Source of the DNA: Bog-756 sp963699055
GTDB taxonomy: Bacteria > Actinomycetota > Acidimicrobiia > Acidimicrobiales > RAAP-2
NCBI GenBank assembly: GCA_963699055.1
Contig: CAVOTA010000002.1
Span: forward strand, 930,001-994,000
Direction: 5' to 3'
Length of the DNA: 64,000 nt
Position 1 is the stretch's first letter, and the number at the start of each line of letters is the position of its first letter. The notes beneath the pieces are model-generated. The model was not told where the DNA came from. It saw nothing but the letters and a program-made list of their open reading frames with translations, and ran no database searches. The position numbers and the translations under genes are program-made. Shown here piece after piece: positions 44,128 through 52,471 of this stretch.

Positions 44128-45173
44128 CCGGCCCGACGCAATTCCCGGGCGAGGGCGTCGCCCCTGGCGTGCCCCGTCTCGCGGTCGGGCTCGAGGTAGT
44201 TCCCCTCGGCCCACTCGTTCCACGACTTGATCACCAGCACCCGCTCGTGCTCCGGTAGGCCCGCCACGACCTCCAGCGCGCCCCGGACCTCGGAGGCGAA
44301 CCGCTCGGGTGTCGCCCCCGTGGCCAGCACACCGCCACGCCCGGACCGCGGCGTGTTGTCCCAGTTCGGGTACACGGACGGGAAGAGCGGCCCGGCCACG
44401 TCGCCCGGCAGCTCGGGGAAGTCGTCCCGGTACGGATACCGCTTGGGACCGCGGGAGTACCCCTTGGCCAGGAGGCGCTCGCGCAGCTGCACCCCCCGGT
44501 CGTCACCGAAGGGGAACTGGTACCAGACGCCGGCGTCGTACCCGTCCTCCTTGTGGGTCGGGTACTCCGTCTCCCCCAGTCCGGCGATCAGGTAGAGCCC
44601 GCCGATGCCCGCCTCCTCGGCCATGTGCTTCCACCGTCCGACGAACCGGGCCGGCTCGGGCATCTCGCCCGGCTTGTAGACGAACAGCACCGGCCGTCCG
44701 TCGATCCGGAGGTAGCGCTCGTCCCGGAAGGCGTCGAGCAGGTAGGCGAAGTGCCGGGCCTCGTCCTCGGGTCCCGGGTAGGTTTGCTCGACGAGGACCC
44801 GGTCCGGCGCGCCGTGCCAGATCCCCGACCACGTCTGGTTGGCCCACGCCACGCAGAACGGGAGGTCGGGCGACCCCGACGCCACCACCTCCTCGAACGG
44901 CCGCTCGAGCAGTCGGCGTCCGCCGAACCAGTAGTGCCAGTAGCAGAAGGCGGTCACCCCGTACCGTCGGGCCAGCGCCGCCTGCGCCTCGCGCACCTCG
45001 GGTACCCTTAGGTCGTAGAAGCCCAGGTCAGCGGGCAGGTGGGGCTGCCGGTGGCCCCAGAACAGCGGTCGGGCCTTGGTGACGTTCGTCCACTCGGTAA
45101 AGCCGGGGCCCCACCACTCGTCGTTCTCCGGAATGGGATGGAACTGCGGAAGATAGTGGGCGATCACCTCCAT
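44121..45173 (-). CDS. WbsX-type glycosyl enzyme (GH99-like fold)
   Basis: 350 residues. HYLPQFHPIPENDEWWG, GFTEWTNVTKARPL, FCYWHYWFGGRRLLERPF, FCVAWANQTW and IKSWNEWAEGNYLEPD are the signature blocks of the WbsX family, found in O-antigen and capsule clusters and related to GH99. The enzyme is cytoplasmic (no signal) and is thought to build or trim the glycan; the exact reaction is unsettled for most members. It is single-domain, whereas the relative at 46646-48808 carries an extra methyltransferase. ATG 45173 is supported by a TAGCGT box (45183-45188) 9 nt upstream. Confidence 0.88.
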   Translation of the reverse strand: MEVIAHYLPQFHPIPENDEWWGPGFTEWTNVTKARPLFWGHRQPHLPADLGFYDLRVPEVREAQAALARRYGVTAFCYWHYWFGGRRLLERPFEEVVASGSPDLPFCVAWANQTWSGIWHGAPDRVLVEQTYPGPEDEARHFAYLLDAFRDERYLRIDGRPVLFVYKPGEMPEPARFVGRWKHMAEEAGIGGLYLIAGLGETEYPTHKEDGYDAGVWYQFPFGDDRGVQLRERLLAKGYSRGPKRYPYRDDFPELPGDVAGPLFPSVYPNWDNTPRSGRGGVLATGATPERFASEVRGALEVVAGLPEHERVLVIKSWNEWAEGNYLEPDRETGHARGDALARELRRAGY

Positions 45174-45182
45174 GATCGGGTC

Positions 45183-45188
45183 ACGCTA
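45183..45188 (-). promoter_or_regulatory. Predicted -10 element (TAGCGT, minus strand) for the WbsX gene
   Basis: The hexamer is the same as that before gtrA. It ends 9 nt before ATG 45173, so the transcript would have almost no leader. Confidence 0.4.
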
Positions 45189-45232
45189 CCCGAGGTCGCC
45201 CGGACCGGAGCACACGATCCCCACCGGCACCG

Positions 45233-46456
45233 CTACGACGGACGGGCCAACGAGTCGACCAGCTCTCGGATGCGCTCGCGGGCCACGCCCACCTCGAACC
45301 GCTGGCGGAACAGGGCCTGCCCGGCGTCGGCCAGTCGCGACCGCAGCTCCGGTTCGGTGCACACCCGGGTGCAGGCCGTGGCGATGTCCTCCGGGGTGTC
45401 GGCGATCAGCAGGTGGACGCCGTCCACCACTCCGAGGCCCTCGGCCCCCACCGTGGTCGAGACCACCGGCACCCGCTGGGCGAACGCCTCCAGGATCTTG
45501 AGCCGGGTGCCGCTCCCGGACCGCAGCGGCACCAGCACCAGGTCGGCCCGGGCCAGTTCGTCCTCCATGGACGGGACCAGCCCGGTGACGGTGACGGCGG
45601 GTCCGTCGGCCAGCGCCTCGATCTCGGGGGTCGACTGCCCGGCCAGTCGGATCCGCACCCCGGGCAGGCGCGCACGCAGCACGGGCCCCAGCTCGCCGAC
45701 CAGCCACCGGGCCCCCTCCGCGTTCGGGGCGTAGTCGAAGCTCCCCTGGAAGAGCAGAGTGGGCGGGTCATCGGCCAGCGGCCGTCCCACCGGACGGACC
45801 GGGTCGGGATAGGTGTTGGGGACGACCACGGCCCGGCCCGACCCGAGGCGGGCCACGTCCTCGTCGGAGCAGAGCACCACCCGGTCGACCTGGTGGGCGA
45901 CCGTGCGCTGGAGGCTGCCCCAGTCGTAGGCGTTCATCCGGGTCTTGAGCTCGACCAACGTCCGCATGGCGAGCGTCCGCGGATCGTGGGCCGGCTGGCT
46001 CCGGATCTGTCCGAGGCGCTGGCGCTCCTTGACGTCCTCCAGGTCGATCAGGTCCACGATGGTCGGCCCCAGGCGCGGCCGGCCCATCCACGCCCAGGTG
46101 GCCGCCGTCGAGAACCACACCACGTCGTAGCGGTCGTCGACGAACTCGGCGAACTGCGTCCGGGGCCACGGGTCGGCCATGCGCATGGCGATGGGGAGCG
46201 GTACCCCACGACGCAGGGGCCACTCGACCTTCCACCGGTTCGACTTGTGGTCCGACGGGTACGGCGACGTCCCCAGCCGCCGCAGCCGGATTCCCGGGGG
46301 CACCTCCAGCCGGACGTCGGGATCCCGGGGGTCGTACAGGGCGAACAGGTCGACCTCGCCGAGCCGGGACATCGCCTCGGCGGCGGTGGCGACGCGGATG
46401 AGGCCGCCCTTGGTGGGGGGCCAGGGGAAGAGGTCGGCGACGAACAGGATCTTCAT
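45233..46456 (-). CDS. Glycosyltransferase family 4 protein
   Basis: 407 residues from ATG 46456. MKILFVADLFPWPPTKGG is the normal GT4 first strand with its glycine loop; the longer frame from GTG 46483 is less likely. The C-terminal Rossmann half has LLFQGSFDYAPNAEGARWL, VTVTGLVPSMEDELARADLVLVPL and GSGTRLKILEAFAQRVPVVS, including the Glu that contacts the nucleotide sugar. It is a retaining transferase acting in the cytoplasm on the growing glycan. The gene is divergent from the WbsX-methyltransferase fusion and ends about 60 bp before the WbsX start on the same strand, so the two may be co-transcribed. Confidence 0.88.
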   Translation of the reverse strand: MKILFVADLFPWPPTKGGLIRVATAAEAMSRLGEVDLFALYDPRDPDVRLEVPPGIRLRRLGTSPYPSDHKSNRWKVEWPLRRGVPLPIAMRMADPWPRTQFAEFVDDRYDVVWFSTAATWAWMGRPRLGPTIVDLIDLEDVKERQRLGQIRSQPAHDPRTLAMRTLVELKTRMNAYDWGSLQRTVAHQVDRVVLCSDEDVARLGSGRAVVVPNTYPDPVRPVGRPLADDPPTLLFQGSFDYAPNAEGARWLVGELGPVLRARLPGVRIRLAGQSTPEIEALADGPAVTVTGLVPSMEDELARADLVLVPLRSGSGTRLKILEAFAQRVPVVSTTVGAEGLGVVDGVHLLIADTPEDIATACTRVCTEPELRSRLADAGQALFRQRFEVGVARERIRELVDSLARPS

Positions 46457-46633
46457 CGCAGACCCGACCGGATCGGTCCGCACTCGGTCACGGGGCTCCT
46501 CGTCTCTCCGGGCCTGGGCAGGATGTCGAACCTACCATCGCCCGCCCCTCGGCCCCGGGGCGGTGCCGCCCGGCGGGCCACGCCCGGCGCCGGTGCCGAC
46601 CACACCCCTTGCGGTGCGCCCTTGAGGCTGCCC

Positions 46634-46639
46634 TACTAT
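46634..46639 (+). promoter_or_regulatory. Predicted promoter (TTGCGG at 46609, TACTAT at 46634), leaderless ATG start
   Basis: TACTAT ends 6 nt before ATG 46646. TTGCGG at 46609-46614 is a possible -35 with a 19-nt spacer. Confidence 0.5.
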
Positions 46640-46645
46640 CTGTCC

Positions 46646-48808
46646 ATGGCAGACGAGGGGGACTCCACCGGGACGGACGCGCCTGGCGCCGGAAAGAACA
46701 CCGCGAAGGCGCTCGCCTTCTACCTCCCCCAGTACCACCCGGTCCCCGAGAACGACGAGTGGTGGGGCAAGGGGTTCACCGAGTGGACCAACGTGACCAA
46801 GGCCAAGCCCCTGTATCCGGGCCACTACCAGCCGCACGTGCCCGGCGAGCTCGGCTACTACGACCTGCGCCTGCCCGAGGTACGTGAGGCCCAGGCCCAG
46901 CTGGCCCGCGACCACGGGATCTCGGGGTTCGTCTACTACCACTACTGGTTCAACGGGAAGCAGCTCCTCGAGCGCCCCTTCGAGGAGGTGCTCGAGTCGG
47001 GCTCCCCCGACTTCCCGTTCGCCCTGTGCTGGGCCAACGAGGAGTGGACCCGGAACTGGGACGCCATGACCGGCACCGTCCTCATCCCCCAGGAGTACAG
47101 CGCCGAGGACGACCTGGCCCACATCCGCTACCTCGCCAAGGCGTTCAAGGACCCCCGCTACATCACCATCGACGGCCGGCCGCTGATGCTCGTCTACCGG
47201 GTCCAGCAGCTGCCCGATCCCCGGCGGACGTTCCAGATCTGGCGCGACGAGGCGAAGAAGCTCGGGATCCCCGACCTCTACCTGTGCTTCGTCGAGAGCT
47301 GGGGCCCGCCGCCCGGCGGACCCGAGCACTACGGCATGGACGCCAGCGTCGGCTTCATGCCGGTCACCGGCGACCAGGTGTTCACCCCGGTGGACGGCAC
47401 CCGGGGCCAGCGCATCATCGACTACTGGTCCTCGGTGGAGAAGCAGATGCGGCGGCCACCGCCCAAGGAGTACAAGCGCTTCCCCTCGGTGATGGTCGGC
47501 TGGGACAACACCGCCCGGCGCCCGTACGGGGCCACCATCTTCGAGGGCGCCCGGCCCGACCTCTACGAGCACTGGCTCGACTGGACGGTCCGCACCGTGG
47601 CCGACGTGCCCGAGGAGGAGAACTACCTCTTCATCGTGGCCTGGAACGAGTGGGCGGAGGGCAACCACCTCGAACCCGACCAGCGCTTCGGTCGGGCGTG
47701 GCTCGAGGCCACCAGGGCCATCCTGGTGGACGGCCCGCCCGGCGGGGGGACCCACGCCGGCGGCACCCCGTCGGTCACCGAGGCCCTCGACCACGACGGC
47801 GACAAGAAGTACGACTACATCTACGAGTACATGCACGAGAGCGCCCTGGGCAACGCCGCGGGCCTGGTACGGGACATGGTCCTCGACCGCTCCAGCACCA
47901 TCGTCGACCTCGGCGCCGGCTCGGGCATCGTCAGCCACGCCCTCCAGGACCTGGGCGTCGGCTACCACGGGCTCGAGATCCACCCGGTCGCCGTGGAGGT
48001 GATGCGGTCCCGCGGGATCGAGGCCACCCAGTGCGACGTGTCGGACCTGGACGCCGTCCGGACCGCCCTCGACGGGGTGGAGCACGTCGGCGGTCTCATG
48101 CTGCTCGACGTGCTCGAGCACCTCCTGCAGCCCCAGGACCTGCTGTCGGCCCTGTCGACCTGGGCCCTGGACCACGGACGGCCGACACTGGTGCTGTCGG
48201 TGCCGAACGTGGCCCACTTCGACGTCGCCCTGCGCCTCCTGTGCGGCCGGTGGATCCCGACCACCCGGGGCCTCCTCGACGCCACCCACATCCGGTTCTT
48301 CACCGAGGAGACCCTGACCAACCTGGTGCACCGCACCGGGTGGGAGATCGTCGCCCGCGACAACTTCTCGATCCTCAAGACCGACCAGTACGACGCCCCG
48401 CTGGCCGACGCCATGCCGCCCGAGATGGTGGCCGCGCTCCGCGTCCTGTCCGAGGCGGAAAACGCCAACGCCGCCGTCCAGCAGTTCGTCTGGGCCCTCC
48501 GCCCGGTCCCGGTGGACGGGGCGCCGGGCTCCTACCTCGACGCCGTCGGCCTGTCCGAGGCCGACGTCCAGCGCGGCGCCCACAGCGACATGAGCACGGT
48601 GCGGAACTACCTGGCGTCGGCCGGCGTCCTGGCCAGTGAGGCCGCCCGGCGGGCGGTGGCCTCCGGTTACGGGCACCGCCTCGACGTCTTCGGACCCTCC
48701 CCCCTCGACCAGGGCGTCACCCGGTTGAAGCAGGCGGTCCTGCGCGAGGCCTACAGGAGCCCGAGACGCAAGCAGGCCTTCCAGCGGGCGTACGGCTGGT
48801 TCCGCTGA
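46646..48808 (+). CDS. WbsX-type glycosyl enzyme fused to a class I SAM methyltransferase
   Basis: 720 residues. Residues about 20-350 are a WbsX/GH99-like domain (ALAFYLPQYHPVPENDEWWG, GFTEWTNVTKAKPLYPGH, FVYYHYWFNGKQLLERPF, VAWNEWAEGNHLEPD). Residues about 390-600 are a class I methyltransferase (IVDLGAGSGIVSHAL, MLLDVLEHLLQP, LSVPNVAHF, RGLLDATHIRFFTEE). A helical tail of about 100 residues follows, ending in RRKQAFQRAYGWFR. The methyltransferase motifs closely match the C-terminal half of the GT2 fusion at 50396-51823. The protein probably extends a chain and methylates it, possibly as a capping step (inference). The sulfotransferase gene follows 8 bp later. Confidence 0.87.
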   Translation: MADEGDSTGTDAPGAGKNTAKALAFYLPQYHPVPENDEWWGKGFTEWTNVTKAKPLYPGHYQPHVPGELGYYDLRLPEVREAQAQLARDHGISGFVYYHYWFNGKQLLERPFEEVLESGSPDFPFALCWANEEWTRNWDAMTGTVLIPQEYSAEDDLAHIRYLAKAFKDPRYITIDGRPLMLVYRVQQLPDPRRTFQIWRDEAKKLGIPDLYLCFVESWGPPPGGPEHYGMDASVGFMPVTGDQVFTPVDGTRGQRIIDYWSSVEKQMRRPPPKEYKRFPSVMVGWDNTARRPYGATIFEGARPDLYEHWLDWTVRTVADVPEEENYLFIVAWNEWAEGNHLEPDQRFGRAWLEATRAILVDGPPGGGTHAGGTPSVTEALDHDGDKKYDYIYEYMHESALGNAAGLVRDMVLDRSSTIVDLGAGSGIVSHALQDLGVGYHGLEIHPVAVEVMRSRGIEATQCDVSDLDAVRTALDGVEHVGGLMLLDVLEHLLQPQDLLSALSTWALDHGRPTLVLSVPNVAHFDVALRLLCGRWIPTTRGLLDATHIRFFTEETLTNLVHRTGWEIVARDNFSILKTDQYDAPLADAMPPEMVAALRVLSEAENANAAVQQFVWALRPVPVDGAPGSYLDAVGLSEADVQRGAHSDMSTVRNYLASAGVLASEAARRAVASGYGHRLDVFGPSPLDQGVTRLKQAVLREAYRSPRRKQAFQRAYGWFR

Positions 48809-48816
48809 CGGCGCCC

Positions 48817-49923
48817 GTGGCGACCATGCCGGCGGGGCCGTGGGTGCTGGTGGTCGGCTGCCACCGCAGCGGCACCTCCGCTGTCACCGGCGCCCTGGTG
48901 GAGATGGGGCTGCAGGGCGTGGACCCCGCCGACCGGATCGAGTCGGTCCCGAGCAATCCCGAGCACTGGGAGAGCCTGGCCGCCGGGCTGTACGACGAGG
49001 ACCTGCTGATCGACCGGGGCGGCGCGTGGGACGCTCCCCCGCCTGCGGCCGACGAGCCCCTCCGTCCCGGGCCCTCCGCCGACCGGGCCGACCCGGCCGA
49101 CGTCATGCGGCGTGCCTACCCGGGTGACGGCCCGCTGGTGTGGAAGGACCCCCGGGCCTGCCTCCTGCTCCCCTACTGGCGCTCGCTCCTGCCCGCGCCC
49201 CTGACCGCGGTGTTCGTCTGGCGGGACCCGCTGGCCGTGGCCCGTTCGCTGCACACCCGCGACGGCATCCCGCTGGCCGACGGGCTCGCCCTGTGGGAGC
49301 GCTACAACCGCAGCGCCGCCATCGGACTGCGGGGCGTGGACACCTTCGTGCTCGACTACGGCGCCGTGGTCGAGGACCCCGAGGCCAGCCTCGGACGGGT
49401 GGGTGCGTGGCTGGCCGGTCTCGACCGCTTCGGCGCCACCACCTGGGACCTGGCCCGGGGGGCGGGCACCATCGACCGCGGCCTCCGACACGAACCTGCC
49501 GCCGCCGACGACGGCGCCGCCGGACTGCCCGCCGACCACGAGGCGCTGGCCGGGTGGCTGGTCGACCGGGCGGGGCCCCACGCGCCGCTCGACGCCGACC
49601 CCCCGTCGGCATCCTCCCCGTGGCCCGAGGCGGTGCTGGGCACCCGGCGCGAGGTCGCCCGGCTCCGCCGGCTGGTGGCCGACCACGTGGCCGCCTTCCA
49701 CGCCGCCGAGGTGGAGCACGCCGAGATCCGTGCGACGCTGGAGGCGCTGGTGCGCAGCCGCGAGGAGAACCTCGACACCGTGCGCCAGCAGTTCGAGGGC
49801 GAGCAGCTCAAGTACGAGGGCGTGCGGACCGAACTGGACCGCCTGCACGCCTCGACCAGCTGGAAGGTGACGGCACCGTTGCGGGCGGCGATGACCAGGC
49901 TGCCCCGGGGCGGCACCGACTGA
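48817..49923 (+). CDS. Sulfotransferase-like protein with C-terminal coiled coil
   Basis: 368 residues. The N-terminal P-loop-like 5'-phosphosulfate motif is VVGCHRSGTSAVTGAL. The 3'-phosphate motif is FVWRDPLAVARSLHTR (Arg and Ser kept). These contact PAPS in sulfotransferases. After about residue 270 comes a long helix (TRREVARLRRLVADHVAAFH onward) and then LHASTSWKVTAPLRAAMTRL, a tail common at the ends of polysaccharide glycosyltransferases, suggesting attachment to the glycan assembly machinery. GTG 48817 is used (ATG 48826 is next). It is co-transcribed with the WbsX-methyltransferase gene. PAPS would come from cysDNC 2 kb downstream. Confidence 0.82.
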   Translation: MATMPAGPWVLVVGCHRSGTSAVTGALVEMGLQGVDPADRIESVPSNPEHWESLAAGLYDEDLLIDRGGAWDAPPPAADEPLRPGPSADRADPADVMRRAYPGDGPLVWKDPRACLLLPYWRSLLPAPLTAVFVWRDPLAVARSLHTRDGIPLADGLALWERYNRSAAIGLRGVDTFVLDYGAVVEDPEASLGRVGAWLAGLDRFGATTWDLARGAGTIDRGLRHEPAAADDGAAGLPADHEALAGWLVDRAGPHAPLDADPPSASSPWPEAVLGTRREVARLRRLVADHVAAFHAAEVEHAEIRATLEALVRSREENLDTVRQQFEGEQLKYEGVRTELDRLHASTSWKVTAPLRAAMTRLPRGGTD

Positions 49924-49946
49924 CGGGCGGGCCCGGGGCCCGCCCG
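49924..49946. terminator. GC-rich hairpin between convergent genes
   Basis: A 10-bp perfect stem (CGGGCGGGCC / GGCCCGCCCG) with a 3-nt loop starts right after the stop at 49923 and ends 6 bp before the opposing stop at 49953. Likely a bidirectional terminator. Confidence 0.65.
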
Positions 49947-49952
49947 GTGGTC

Positions 49953-50219
49953 TCAGGCGCCGGAGGCGACCTGGGCCGCAGCCTGGGCGGCCTTGTCGGC
50001 CTGCACGTTGCGGTAGATGAGCCACCCGGCGCCGGCGAAGGCGAGGACGGCGATGACGGCGGCGATCAGCCCCCGCTTGTGGAGGTGGCCGTGCTTGCCG
50101 GCCACGTGACCCGGGACCCAACTGGGGAGGTGCCCGATTCCCACGGTGAAGTATTCGAAGGCGAACACCGCGGCGATCACGCCGACCACGATGAGCACGA
50201 TGATCCAGAGCCACTTCAT
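49953..50219 (-). CDS. Small two-TM membrane protein, unknown function
   Basis: 88 residues from ATG 50219. MKWLWIIVLIVVGVIAAVFAF is the first membrane segment. A loop with GIGHLPSWVPGHVAGKHGHLHKRG (Gly/His-rich) follows, then a second segment (LIAAVIAVLAFAGAGWLIY) and an Ala/Gln tail. I do not recognise a family. The His-rich loop might bind metal, but five His in a short loop is not proof. The start is supported by TAGAGT 7 nt upstream; the longer frame to 50333 has no coding character. The surroundings are glycan genes, and no partner is obvious. Confidence 0.65.
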   Translation of the reverse strand: MKWLWIIVLIVVGVIAAVFAFEYFTVGIGHLPSWVPGHVAGKHGHLHKRGLIAAVIAVLAFAGAGWLIYRNVQADKAAQAAAQVASGA

Positions 50220-50226
50220 GGGCCAG

Positions 50227-50232
50227 ACTCTA
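50227..50232 (-). promoter_or_regulatory. Predicted -10 element (TAGAGT, minus strand), leaderless ATG start
   Basis: TAGAGT ends 7 nt before ATG 50219 on the minus strand. Confidence 0.5.
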
Positions 50233-50395
50233 GCCACAACTCCTGTTGCAGAACAGTGCCCGCTCCATTTTGCAACCGTGGGTCGCCGATCCGGCCCCGC
50301 CAACCGCACCTTTCCCGACGGTCCTGCGAGCACCTAAGATCGGTTGACGGGCAGGGCCCACAGGGGCTGGTCCGCTCAGGGGGGTTGACTGCCGC

Positions 50396-51823
50396 ATGGC
50401 GAAGACGAAGAAGCGCATCGGCGTGCTCGTGGTGGCGTACAACGCCGCCACCACCCTGGCCAAGACGCTCGACCGGATCCCCGACGAGGTGCGGGGGGAG
50501 ATCGAGGAGGTCATCGTCAGTGACGACCACAGCCAGGACTCGACCTACCTCGTCGGCCTCGGCTACCAGCAGGTCTCGGACCTGCCCATCACCCTCATCC
50601 GCCACCCCCAGAACCTCGGGTACGGCGGCAACCAGAAGGCCGGCTACAACCTCGCCATCGAGCACGGGCTCGACATCGTGGTCATGCTCCACGGTGACGG
50701 CCAGTACGCCCCCGAGTCCCTGCCCGACCTGTTGGAGCCGTTGATCAACGGCGAGGCGGACGCCGTGTTCGGCTCCCGGATCATGATCAAGGGCGCGGCG
50801 CGCAAGGGCGGCATGCCGATGTACAAGTTCGTGGGCAACCGGATCCTGTCCAAGTTCGAGAACGCCGCCCTCGGAACCGAGCTGACCGAGTTCCACTCGG
50901 GCTACCGGGCGTACTCGGTGGACGCGTTGAAGCGGCTCCCCTTCGAGCAGAACTCGGACGGCTTCAACTTCGACACCCAGATCATCATCCAGCTGCACGA
51001 CGCCGGCATGCGGATCGCCGAGGTGCCGATCCCCACCTACTACGGGGACGAGATCTGCTACGTGGACGGCATGGGCTACGCCGCCGACGTGACCAAGGAC
51101 GTCGTCGCCTACCGCCTGCAGAAGGCCGGGTTCGGCGACGGCAGTCGCATCAGCCTCAACGAGGAGTACCAGCTCAAGCCGTCCGAGGACAGCTCCCACG
51201 GGCGCATCTCCACCATGCTGGCGGCCCGGCCGCCGTCCAAGATCCTCGATCTCGGCTGTTCCAGCGGGCTCCTGGCCAAGCGCCTCACCGAGATGGGCCA
51301 CCAGGTGGTCGGCGTCGACCGCTACGAATTCCCCCAGGCCGCCGAGCGCATGAGCGCCTTCTACCAGGCCGACTTGACCCAGGGCATCCCGCCCGAGGTC
51401 GGCACCGGCTTCGACCTCGTCCTCATGGCCGACGTGCTCGAGCACCTGGGCCGGCCCGGCGACCTGCTCGAGCAGTGCAAGGACGTCCTCACGCCCGAGG
51501 GGTCGGTCCTGGTGTGCGTCCCGAACATCGGGCACTGGTACCCGCGGAGCCGGGCCGCCCTGGGCATGTTCGACTACGACCAGCGGGGGATCCTGGACGC
51601 CACCCACCTCCGCTTCTTCACCCGGCGCAGCATCCGCAAGCTGGCCGAGCGCTGCGGGTACACGGTGCGACGGATGGAGCCGGTCGGCCTGCCCCTCGAC
51701 GCCCTCGGCCTCGAGGGCACCACGGGCCGCCTGGTGCGCCTGGCCGACCACTTCCTGATCACGCTGTGGCCGACGATGTTCGGCTACCAGTTCATCATCG
51801 AGGCCACACCCAACCGCTACTGA
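50396..51823 (+). CDS. Bifunctional GT2 glycosyltransferase/class I methyltransferase
   Basis: 475 residues. Residues 1 to about 245 are a GT-A fold GT2 enzyme of the polyprenyl-phosphate sugar synthase type (RIGVLVVAYNAATTL, EVIVSDDHSQDST, MLHGDGQYAPESL, EFHSGYRAYSVDAL). Residues about 265-470 are a SAM methyltransferase (ILDLGCSSGLLAKRL, MADVLEHLGRP, VCVPNIGHWYPRSR, RGILDATHLRFFTRR). The second half is a paralog of the methyltransferase in 46646-48808. Possible job: transferring a sugar to polyprenyl phosphate or a chain and methylating it. ATG 50396 follows AGGGGGG; the 5' leader is about 50 nt if TAAGAT (50335) is the -10. Confidence 0.87.
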   Translation: MAKTKKRIGVLVVAYNAATTLAKTLDRIPDEVRGEIEEVIVSDDHSQDSTYLVGLGYQQVSDLPITLIRHPQNLGYGGNQKAGYNLAIEHGLDIVVMLHGDGQYAPESLPDLLEPLINGEADAVFGSRIMIKGAARKGGMPMYKFVGNRILSKFENAALGTELTEFHSGYRAYSVDALKRLPFEQNSDGFNFDTQIIIQLHDAGMRIAEVPIPTYYGDEICYVDGMGYAADVTKDVVAYRLQKAGFGDGSRISLNEEYQLKPSEDSSHGRISTMLAARPPSKILDLGCSSGLLAKRLTEMGHQVVGVDRYEFPQAAERMSAFYQADLTQGIPPEVGTGFDLVLMADVLEHLGRPGDLLEQCKDVLTPEGSVLVCVPNIGHWYPRSRAALGMFDYDQRGILDATHLRFFTRRSIRKLAERCGYTVRRMEPVGLPLDALGLEGTTGRLVRLADHFLITLWPTMFGYQFIIEATPNRY

Positions 51824-51824
51824 G

Positions 51825-51850
51825 GGCCGGCGGCCGTCCGCCTGCCGGCC
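51825..51850. terminator. Hairpin between convergent genes
   Basis: GGCCGGC (51825-51831) pairs with GCCGGCC (51844-51850) across a 12-nt loop, directly after the TGA at 51821-51823 and before the cysC stop at 51861. Confidence 0.5.
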
Positions 51851-51860
51851 GGTGGCGGAC

Positions 51861-52460
51861 TCAGCCGGTGGCGCGGGCCAGCTCGGCCAGCACCAGGTCG
51901 ACGGCGTCCTCGACCGGGGTGGACGGCTCGATGGCGAGGTCCGGGTGGTCGGGGACCTCGTAGGGGTCGTCGATCCCGGTGAACCCGTCGAGCGACCCGG
52001 CCGACGCCTTGGCGTAGAGACCCTTCGGATCCCGCACCGCGCACTCGGCCGCCGGGGTGGCCATGAAGACCTCCACGAAGGCCAGGCCCGCCTCGGCGTG
52101 GATGCGGCGGGCGAACTCGCGTGACTCGGCGTAGGGGCTGATGATGGCCACCACCGACACCAGTGAGGCGTCGGCGAACAGCCGGGACACCTCGGCCACC
52201 CGTCGGCAGTTCTCCAGCCGCTCGCTGCGGCTGAAGCCGAGGTCGGCGTTGATGCCGGACCGCAGGTTGTCGCCGTCGAGGCGGTAGGCGCCGCGCCCGT
52301 CGGCCACCAGTCGGCGCTCGACGGCCGTGGCGACGGTCGACTTGCCCGACCCCGACAGTCCGGTGAACCACAGGGTGGCCCCGGGCCCGCCCGTCAGCCC
52401 GGCGCGCTCGGCCCGGGAGACGTCACCCTCGTGCCAGGTGATGTTGGTGGCCTTCGACAC
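51861..52460 (-). CDS. cysC: Adenylylsulfate (APS) kinase
   Basis: 199 residues, the usual length. TNITWHEGDVSR leads into the Walker A loop FTGLSGSGKST, then LDGDNLRSGINADLGFSRSE and VEVFMATPAAECAVRDPKGLYAKA, the APS-binding and lid motifs of CysC. It phosphorylates APS to PAPS, the donor for sulfotransferases. It is a stand-alone kinase, not fused to CysN. GTG 52460 begins 11 bp before the cysN stop, so cysD, cysN and cysC form one operon. The four sulfotransferase-like genes nearby indicate that PAPS here is made for sulfation, not only for cysteine (inference). Confidence 0.94.
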   Translation of the reverse strand: MSKATNITWHEGDVSRAERAGLTGGPGATLWFTGLSGSGKSTVATAVERRLVADGRGAYRLDGDNLRSGINADLGFSRSERLENCRRVAEVSRLFADASLVSVVAIISPYAESREFARRIHAEAGLAFVEVFMATPAAECAVRDPKGLYAKASAGSLDGFTGIDDPYEVPDHPDLAIEPSTPVEDAVDLVLAELARATG

Positions 52461-52471
52461 GGGGGTCCGGG

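Noticed and set aside
37950..44130. Low-GC segment as a transposon or prophage
   Set aside because: No transposase, integrase, phage gene, tRNA or terminal repeats were seen at its edges.
49953..50219. Metal-binding function for the His-rich loop of the 88-residue protein
   Set aside because: Several His in a short loop are suggestive only; no known metal-transport or chaperone motif is present.
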